DNA of 64,000 nt from Cylicocyclus nassatus (taxonomy: Eukaryota; Nematoda; Chromadorea; Rhabditida; Strongylidae), in the NCBI GenBank assembly GCA_958299035.1, contig CATQJL010000001.1, positions 30,409,228-30,473,227 of the forward strand, in the 5' to 3' direction. Shown here piece by piece: positions 56,870-64,000 of the stretch. The translations under genes were made by a program, and so were the position numbers. Every line of letters starts with the position of its first letter. The stretch's first letter is position 1. The notes below the pieces were generated by a model. That model saw only the letters and a list, made by a program, of their open reading frames with translations. It was not told the origin of the DNA and did no database searches.

Positions 56870-57417
56870 CAATTAGATTTAGTGTAGGGAGTAAATCACT
56901 ACTTCTCACTGCTGTAGGATTACGGTAGGAACTTGCAGTCTACAAGGTCTTTGTGAATTGATCGTGTTTCAAAGAAAGTTTCCAAAAATCCGAAAGGTGG
57001 TGTATCAGGGTTTTCACCCTTGCTGATTTCATTGCTTAACTTCTTATGAGTTTGTAAAGCTTTTCAAGGACAATTGCAGGAAGCATTGTGAAAATGCATT
57101 GGCGGTTTACCCGGCATAACTTATGAAAAACCATTGCAGTGAAGTACAAACTTCATATTTAGTTTAGTGGCTCGAGATTAGTCTAGTGTTGAAGTTCTTA
57201 AGCTGTTTAGTTCGCTTTCTTAGGCGCCCTCAATGGCTCAAAATCCTCAAAGTTTCTACCGTAATCTACAGTAGTGAAGAGCGATCGGTGATTCGCTCCA
57301 TTCTGTGAGTCTAGGTTGAAGCCAGCTTTACAGAATGGTACCTAAAAGTACGCAAAAGACTTCTTGGGAAGAGGGATCGACGATCAGACAGGGTATACGT
57401 ACTTTTAGGACACTCTG
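56870..57417. mobile_element. CAGGGTGTCCC-type MITE, copy M3
   Basis: The right end TTTTAGGACACTCTG and 57217-57417 match M1 (CTCAAA...CAAAGTTTCTACC and CCAGCTTTACAGAATGGTACC). The left arm is recognisable only from about 56885 (CTGTAGGATTACGGTAGGAA); the outer left terminus is lost or strongly diverged. Confidence 0.65.
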
Positions 57418-57419
57418 TG

Positions 57420-58105
57420 TGAATGATAAATGAGAATTTAGTCTATATCGTAGAATTTTGTCATATAAACCATATATCATTTCCAGTAAGCGATCGCCTT
57501 TTTACTAGGCTCGTTCACCCGCGCAAATGATAGATACCACTCAGTTTGGAACAAAGTGCTGCCAGGGTAAAGAAATTTGTGGCTCTTATTTTTGTTTCCA
57601 TTCCTAATTGTACGTATCGTCTGTTATGAGAATCTTCTAGCAAGCCTAAGAATGCGTGGTGATTTCTCTCGTTCGTATTGCAGTGGTAGAAAAATGATGG
57701 TGAGTTCCCTCCAAACTTTTTCAATGCAAGGGACCTTCCGCGGCACCGCACGGAAGGTTTTTCTTACCTCTTCTCTTTCGTTTGTGAATAGACACAAATG
57801 TATGTATAATTACGCCAGTTACATCAAGACATATGAATTCGAGGCGAAAGTATAAAAACACGTTCAAGAAGGGTTCGACAGAGCTGTTGCGCATATGTCC
57901 AAATGAGTTTGCTATGGGCACTTTAGGCTAAACTTTCTTAAAAATAACATTCCGATAAAAAGGAGCTGGTTGCATGTTGAAAATAATAACCACTGTACTG
58001 TACACAACCATGGTGTTTCAATATTGACTATATTCACAGTTCATTCAAGTTTGTCTAGCATGGATATTATCTAGTATTGACGTTTCCTTATGGTCTGTAA
58101 GCACC
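57420..58105. other. No recognised gene
   Basis: ORFs on both strands (57577-57855 +, 57515-57751 -) overlap and have no domain. A small hairpin CCTTCCGCGGCACCGCACGGAAGG lies near 57727-57752. Confidence 0.25.
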
Positions 58106-58107
58106 TA

Positions 58108-59233
58108 TTAGATTGTAATAAAAGTCTTGTTACACTTTTACTTCTTACGGCGATAAGTTGTGCATTTCAGAACTTTAATAAAACTCCAGAGGCCATTCGA
58201 AAGAGCAAAGCGAGCTCCAGATGCTGCGCAAAAGCACGCACTAGCTTCGACCCACCGTAAGTTTGCACCTAAATCTGAGCCCTACTAAAGGCCCAAGATG
58301 AGGAAAATTCATATCCTTGTCTCTTGTCTAAAGTGGCAGTGGCATTCCAATGCCAATCACCTGACCTCCCTTGACCAAATAGAAATTTTTCTTCCTCAAT
58401 TCCTAGGCCTTTATTCGCTGTTTGTTTCTTCTGGTGAAAGGTGACAGGCTAGTCTCTTACTCTAGCAATGTTCTCGTCACTCACCCAGGCTTTGGCACAC
58501 GTTTACGTGTATGAAATAAATAAATAAATAAATAAATAAAATTTTACAAATTTTCTTGCTTGCACAGATTGCATGCCACATCAGAGACTCGTATGTACCA
58601 TTTCTGTATTTCTTCCTCATTTAGAAATCAAGAAGACGATTTTTATGTTTATACAGAAACGAAGTGTGCTTTTCCACTCATATAATTTATACTGCAATCT
58701 CTTAGATGTAACCGTAAATTTTCAGATTCACATTCCTAGTTTTCGACGAATAATGATGTTAGCGTGGAACACTCCTAGTGAGAAGAGCTAATCGGTAATT
58801 TTTGAAAACTAGAGCCTGTAGAAAATTAAAAAATCACGTTTATACTTCTAAGAGTTTGTGGTATACAATTAATGAGTGGAAACATCATAGCTTTGTTTAA
58901 AAACATGCAGATTTTCGTTTTCTCCATTACTGAATAAGAAGAAAAATGCAGGAACGGTACATATCATATCATTGTCTGATGTAGTGTGCGATTTGTGTGA
59001 GCAAGTTGGAGGTCCGTAGGATTTTTTTGCACGTAGATATGAATTTTTCGCGGTTCTTTAGCCATCAGTACGATTCAGGTTTTGAATGCACAAAGTGGGT
59101 CGAAGGTGGTGCAAACAACATCTTGTGGAGCTTGCTTAGTCTATCGAATGGTACCTTGGATCCCTATTGATTAAATTTTATCACTTATCGCAGTAAGAAG
59201 TTAGAGTGTAACAAAACTCATGTTACAACCCAA
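58108..59233. mobile_element. Diverged mariner-type element, copy g
   Basis: The left end TTAGATTGTAATAAAAGTC and right end CATGTTACAACCCAA are inverted and flanked by TA. Its right third matches element a (GGAGGTCCGTAG, CATCTTGTGGAGCTTGCTT, CTATCGAA) and so does a piece at 58190-58255. The ORF of element a is not preserved here. Confidence 0.7.
58514..58541. repeat. (AAAT)n simple repeat
   Basis: About seven units of AAAT/AATA inside element g. Confidence 0.9.
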
Positions 59234-59235
59234 TA

Positions 59236-59290
59236 TTAGGTTGTTACATGAGTCTTGTTATATTTCGACTTTGTGTTGCTTTGATTCGCA
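59236..59290 (+). mobile_element. Mariner-type left-end fragment, copy h
   Basis: TTAGGTTGTTACATGAGTC starts right after the TA that closes element g and repeats g's terminus in the opposite sense. No partner end. Confidence 0.5.
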
Positions 59291-59476
59291 CACGTTCCTT
59301 ATCTCTGATCAGATTTCAGAGCAGAACAATTTCTACAATACGATGTTTAAAAGTTCGCACCACTTTTTATCCGCCGCAAGTTGAGGCCAAACTTTGAAAA
59401 GTTCCAAGTCGAAAAATTGGAAAAAATCATACATTTGCTTAACCATCCTATGGATCTCTCATTCTCTACTCATATA

Positions 59477-60097
59477 CAGGGTGTCCCACAAGAATGTACT
59501 TACTCTTTGATTGTTAATATCTTTTCCCCAGCAGCCGTTTGCTTACCATTAAGAACCATGCTGTAAGCTGGCTTCAACTCAGATTTATAGCATGGAGCAA
59601 AACACGGATCGTTCTTCATCACTGTAGGGTTGTGGAAACTATCGGTTTATGACGTTATGGGGAAATAGCTGCAATTTTGAATAATCGAGAAAAATCTGAA
59701 AACTTGGTTAATAGCATTTTCATAAACGCTGAATTCAACATCCTATGCACGTGATTGTGACACTTAAACAGTGAAAATACGTTTTCTCAAGGATTTGGAA
59801 AAGCGGTTGTTTCTTTTAGCTGGCACAACATTTTAACGAAGCGTTATGAAACTCCATGGTTAGAATCAGCAATCTAACTAGCCTGGCTTGAGAATTTTCA
59901 GGAAGTTTTGTTTTATTTTGGGGCAAAATGTTTTACCGTAATTTTACAGTAATGAAGAACCATTTGTAATCGCTCCTTACTGTAAAACCAAGTAGTAGCC
60001 AGTTGAAGCTCTACGAATGGTAACTGGTAATAGGAAAACTTTTTGGGAGAAGAAGTGTTGACTATCAAACAGTGGCTATGTACTCTCAAGACACCGT
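59477..60097. mobile_element. CAGGGTGTCCC-type MITE, copy M4
   Basis: The left end CAGGGTGTCCCACAAGAATG follows TA; the right end is CTCAAGACACCG. Arms 59477-59640 and 59925-60097 are inverted and match M1 (TACTCTTTGATTGTTAAT). Non-coding. Confidence 0.78.
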
Positions 60098-60521
60098 TTG
60101 CATTCCCTTCAGACAGTTATAAACACCGGTGCTATTTCCTTTTTTCTGCTGTAAATCGCAAAAAAACAAAAATTTTCTTGTTTTCCACTGCGCTTTGGGG
60201 TAATGTAGAAGGAACGGCTTGATGCATATAACCGCAGGACATAATTAAAGCACAAGCAACTTGGAGAGGATTTTGGCATGGATCCAGGAAAATTGTCAAG
60301 AATATCGTGTGGAAAGAAATCGTCGTAATTCCGCTGGAGAAACCTGAAAAGCTATGAACAGCAGGTTCAAAATCAGTATTGGAGGACGTATTTACTGATC
60401 GTGGGAGTAAAATCTATAGTTGTACGAGTAGAAAAAATGATTGACATTCTTTATAGGAAATATAATACTCAGTTGCTCATGACATGAGCATCTCCTTCCA
60501 AAGTTTATTTTTCTTCTCAGA

Positions 60522-60836
60522 ATGCTGGAAGCTGTGTATTTTGAGTCACTTCCAAATTGGAATCAAAATAACATAAAATATACTATGCAATTCAAAAGTC
60601 TACAATTTCAAAGTGAATCTAATTTCAAATTCGATCTTAATTTGAGACTTTTACGAAATTTTAGAAGCATAGATGGTGGAAACGGCGGCGATGCTTTTGA
60701 AATCTACAGAAATCTAAGCAAATTGTTTACGTCATTCGATTGGATTTGGATTTCGTATCCCAGAAAACTCACTGGAAAGCCTCAATCTTTGAACCATTTT
60801 TACATTTGCCATCTATCGGTCAACCGACAGTTTTAG
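60522..60836 (+). CDS. Possible small gene, 104 codons, unknown
   Basis: The ATG lies directly after TTTTTCTTCTCAG, a good splice or spliced-leader acceptor, and the frame runs to TAG (60834-60836). AATAAA follows about 40 bp later (about 60879). The protein is Asn/Phe/Leu-rich with NNIKYTMQFKSLQFQS and SIDGGNGGDAFEIYRNL. No domain is recognised. Acceptor, ATG and polyadenylation signal together raise it above the background ORFs, but AT-rich codons make chance possible. Confidence 0.4.
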   Translation: MLEAVYFESLPNWNQNNIKYTMQFKSLQFQSESNFKFDLNLRLLRNFRSIDGGNGGDAFEIYRNLSKLFTSFDWIWISYPRKLTGKPQSLNHFYICHLSVNRQF

Positions 60837-60839
60837 GCC

Positions 60840-61640
60840 TTCCATTTTTTCTGTTTTTGAATGTTTTTCATTTTCTGAATAAAATTGGAACTAAATACTG
60901 AATTTACTTAATAGGATGTACTGAAAAATGCGCCTTTCAATGCTGATTACAAATCGTTTTTTATAGCCTTTGAATATACTTCCATGCAGAGTTACAAAAA
61001 CTTGTTTTGACGGATATTTTTGCTAACTTTCCTGGATACGCGCCAAAATCTTCGCCACAGCGCTCGCACTCCTAATTATTTCCTACGGTCACAGGTGGCA
61101 TGCCTTTGGTTTCTCCTGCACCGCATTCCGCTGCTCCAACATAAGTGATGGTATACTACAAGTCCTCATTGTATAACCGTAAATTTTCGGCTCTCTATCA
61201 GAGTTAGTTTTGCGATTCATAAAATAAAACTTCTGGTTTTGCAATTCAATGAATCAAATATTTTGCAATTTGAGAGTGAATATATAAAAAATGTTTTGCG
61301 ATGCATCTCGAAGAACTCAGTAAGTTCCAGCTCCTAATAATTCAAATGTTTGTGGGCGTGTAAAAACAACAGCAGGGGTTTAGGGGTTTTAGCGCACTAC
61401 AAATTACTATTAACAGCTGGCTCGAAAAGAATATAAGCAAGAAAATTCATAAATGTGGAAATTGAATGAAATTATCAGTGTAAAGATTCTACAAACCATT
61501 CATGCAGCAGGATAATCAAGATGGTATGGCAGAGGACTATGTCATTCTGCTCAAAGGACCGTCCACCCTAAGTTGAGGGTCTTGAGCTTTTGGCAGCATA
61601 TGATATGAGGGCCTTCTGTGCCAGTGCCTAAGTTGCAGCG
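60840..61640. other. No recognised gene
   Basis: AT-rich; no ORF, hairpin or repeat partner noted. Confidence 0.25.
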
Positions 61641-61644
61641 CAAA

Positions 61645-61905
61645 ATGTCGCTTGGAAGCAAGAAAATTGCTCCGAAAACGAAGATGCACGAGGACCCCGA
61701 GACGGCACCGCCCTATCCATCCATGCCCGCTCATCCGTGCGCCCAGCCAATCACCGTTCTTGAAAGCCGGCATTCGGGTTCGTCAAAACGGGAATTGTTG
61801 GGGTTTTCGCGGATTCTCGACTTCATATTCGGAATCAGGAACATGCTAAGGCTCCGGAACCATCAAAATATGGAAGTCGAGGATCTCGATGGACGATGCC
61901 TCTAA
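61645..61905 (+). CDS. Unrecognised ORF, 86 codons
   Basis: ATG at 61645, TAA at 61903-61905. It starts with MSLGSKKIAPKTKMHEDPE, continues Pro-rich and ends with an amphipathic stretch LLGFSRILDFIFGIRNML and an acidic end. Its GC content is higher than the flanks, which favours coding. No splice links or family recognised; a second frame and the minus strand are also open here, so caution is needed. Confidence 0.3.
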   Translation: MSLGSKKIAPKTKMHEDPETAPPYPSMPAHPCAQPITVLESRHSGSSKRELLGFSRILDFIFGIRNMLRLRNHQNMEVEDLDGRCL

Positions 61906-61909
61906 GTTT

Positions 61910-62740
61910 CTTGATTATTCCAAAATCCATCACAATTTGATCATAACGCTTTCTGGTGAGATGCTATGAGTTTTTCAGAGTTTGTAAAGCTTAGGACGGG
62001 ACGGAATTGGTTTCTCGTTAATTGATCGCAAAATTCTAAGCCTTTCAGGTACCTACGGACTTATTTTACTCACCTGCCTTGTCATCTCTGATTACCACTA
62101 ATTCGCCGGAAGAAGTGGTTGAAGTTGTCTAAAAAAGCAATTATTGCTGCAATTGTCGGTATTTGTTTATTAATTCAGATTTGCTCAGATGAGCAAGAAA
62201 ACGAGGCTGTTTTTGATAGAGCGTTTGATGCATTGGATAGGTGCAAAAGTTCTGTAACTTTTTTCAATTCACCCGCAACAGCGTCTAGTTAAGATGAAAA
62301 ATATTCTAAGCTGCATATTACGTAAAGTTTTACCTCCGAATAGATAAGATTGCAAAATGGTTCCTTTGGCGAATGTTAAGATAGTCGCCAAAGATTGCCC
62401 CACTTTATTCTTGCCATGTCCGACTTTCCCTATCAGTCACTACTCACTACTTCAAAAGACGCCTCAACATCGTAAGGCAGACCCTTTGCCAATATATGCA
62501 GTCCTATATTTTCCGACTTCGATTTTTGATTTTGCTGAATAATTTTGAAGTATGTTAGAAAAAAAAATCGTACGCCTAGTTTTACCGAACACTAAACCCA
62601 AAAGTATAGACGAGTGAAATATCAAGATTTCGTTGTTTAGGATATAACCGCGCTCATTCATAAAGTAGAGGAATACGGCATTTTTATTTGCAAATTTCGC
62701 AGGTATTTTGAAAAGACAACTCTTGAAAAAGGAAGAAAGA
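61910..62740. other. No recognised gene
   Basis: Short ORFs only (62357-62542 +, part of 62464-62778 -). Confidence 0.25.
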
Positions 62741-62743
62741 TAT

Positions 62744-62928
62744 CGTCTGCGCCCCAGAGAGGTTCCCATAAGTACCACGTCATCTCGCTGCCTTTCGCAC
62801 TTTTGAACCTGTTAACCTCGGGTACTTCCGTTGAAATCTCAGGAGAAACGTGTCAAAAAGAGCGAAAGGCAGCGTCGCACCATGTACGCACGCTGGTTCA
62901 CATGGGAACCTCCCTGGGGTGCAGACGG
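62744..62928. mobile_element. Small inverted-repeat element
   Basis: CGTCTGCGCCCCAGAGAGG and CCTCCCTGGGGTGCAGACG are inverted ends; the arms continue with GAGGTTCCCAT and GCTGCCTTTCGC over about 75 bp. ORFs 62464-62778 and 62803-63066 run through it. Confidence 0.8.
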
Positions 62929-62929
62929 T

Positions 62930-63740
62930 ACATTGAATGGTGTGGAAGCTGCTCACCACATATTCTACGAGGTTTGAGTAGACCGAATATAATGAGCACC
63001 CAAAAAAAAAGATATATTAAAAATTTAGGTAAAAACATAACAGAGGATCACGAAAGATTGCATTGATCTGCAAAAACTCTGTCCTATCCGTTGGCTATCA
63101 AAACTTTTCAAAATCTCAAGTAAAAATTCTGATCAGCGAGTTAGATTTGTGTTGAAGGTTTGTAATCTTTGGCGATTATCTCAACTCTCGCTCAAAAAAT
63201 CACTTTGCAATTATAGCTGCTAGAAAAGTAAGAAATTCTGGGTAATATGCATCTTAGAATATTTGTTTGTCTCTGCTTGACGAATGGCAGAAGGTAGGTC
63301 AAAAAATGAGAAAATTTTTGCGATTACCTAATATCAAGTTGATGCAGAAACAGTGTATTCAAAAATATTTGATATAATTTTGCTGAATGTTTTTTTGAAG
63401 CAGAGTTTGTGCACTACTTGAAACTATCTGCTGCACTCACGGAATTTGATAGAAAACACGTTTCTACCTTGCCTTCCAAACAGAAAAAAGCGACACTCAA
63501 AACAAAATTCTCTCTCACGTACTTTTAGATTTTTAATGCAAGTGAACTTTGTAAATGTAAGATGCAAAACAGTCTTTGATTTGGGAAATTTGACAATCTT
63601 TAGTGCCCCAAGGTGAATTTGCAAACATGCACTAGTTTTTCAGCACAGCAGAAGAGCCTCAAGTCCAAGAGTCCAATTTCCAATTACACTACAAATGCGA
63701 AAGATCTCTGTTACAATTCACGCTGGGCATTATCATTGTA
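62930..63740. other. No recognised feature; probably intron of the edge gene
   Basis: If the exons at 63742-63999 are correct, this AT-rich stretch follows their last donor on the minus strand. A 66-codon minus ORF (63424-63624) has no clear acceptor. Confidence 0.25.
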
Positions 63741-63741
63741 C

Positions 63742-63999
63742 CTGCCCTTCCTCCGATTTAGACTCCGATCCAGGTTCCGGTTCCTGCAAATACTACTTTA
63801 TGATAAAAGCTTCAACAACTGTCCCATTATGCATTGGACGCTCCAGCTAGAAAGTCAGGCAATGTTTATGTACCTGCGGTACTGCTCCAGCTTCGGATTG
63901 TCCCGGTCCAGGCTCTGTAGATTCCGCTTCCGATTCTGAATTATCTTTCGAAGCTCCGTTGAAATTCTCCTCGTCTGGTTCATATTCTATCGTGGTCAT
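63742..63999 (-). CDS. First two exons of an acidic protein, cut by the window
   Basis: Exon 1 (63999-63874) starts with ATG three bases from the window edge region and encodes 42 residues rich in Glu, Ser and Pro (MTTIEYEPDEENFNGASKD), ending CCGCAG|GTACATA. Exon 2 (63783-63742) follows a TATTTGCAG acceptor after a 90-nt intron and adds 14 similar residues (EPEPGSESKSEEGQ), ending CAG|GTACAAT. Both exons are phase 0, and both end in the same CAG|GTACA donor. The low-complexity acidic sequence gives no family. Downstream exons were not identified, so the gene may continue with a long intron leftwards. The opposite strand is also open but lacks splice logic. Confidence 0.5.
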
Positions 64000-64000
64000 T

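Overview
The window looks like eukaryotic, repeat-rich DNA from a nematode, probably a strongylid (clade V). This rests on introns of about 44-120 nt with TTTTCAG-type acceptors, AT-rich spacers, the types of transposon present and the character of the few genes. The species is an inference; no rRNA, organelle or species marker is visible.

Genes are sparse. Four loci have convincing spliced coding structure: (i) a Cys/His-rich, RING-like exon near 19.7 kb (+); (ii) two exons near 35.5-35.9 kb (+) that end in the basic DNA-binding region of a CREB-family bZIP protein, with one base missing inside that region; (iii) a five-exon gene at 40.95-42.23 kb (+) for a protein resembling BEN-domain nuclear proteins, with an acidic tail and one in-frame TAA; (iv) the first two exons of an acidic protein at the right edge (63.74-64.0 kb, -). 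Several short ORFs and a pair of 3' exons at 37.2-37.4 kb are weaker candidates.

Transposon-encoded genes: a CR1/Jockey-type LINE reverse transcriptase with an open frame of about 658 codons (4.2-6.9 kb, -), a spliced Tc1-type transposase with its DD34E residues (38.3-39.4 kb, -), a frameshifted gypsy-type integrase (28.0-28.8 kb, +) and the tail of a second LINE (50.8-51.1 kb, +). A multi-break protein-like frame at 23.6-25.0 kb (-), next to a long hairpin, could not be assigned.

Most of the rest is non-autonomous DNA transposons with inverted repeats. They form families visible within this one window: mariner-type TTAGGTTG elements (three abut at 44.9-46.5 kb), a CAGGGTGTCCC family (4 copies), a GGCC(C/G)GTAGTAA family (4 copies, each with a tRNA-like A box/B box module), TTAA-flanked piggyBac-type elements (2), hAT-like elements with 8-bp target duplications (2 different kinds), a CTGCCCAAGCGGCAGC family (2) and many single foldbacks. 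A larger repeat R is found inverted at 30.9 and 44.4 kb and carries a 10-bp minisatellite of different length in each copy. A 364-bp pure (CA)n tract lies at 22.9-23.3 kb.

No operon-like or pathway relationship among the genes is visible. The layout is intergenic and intronic sequence built by repeated, nested insertion, with a few host exons between.
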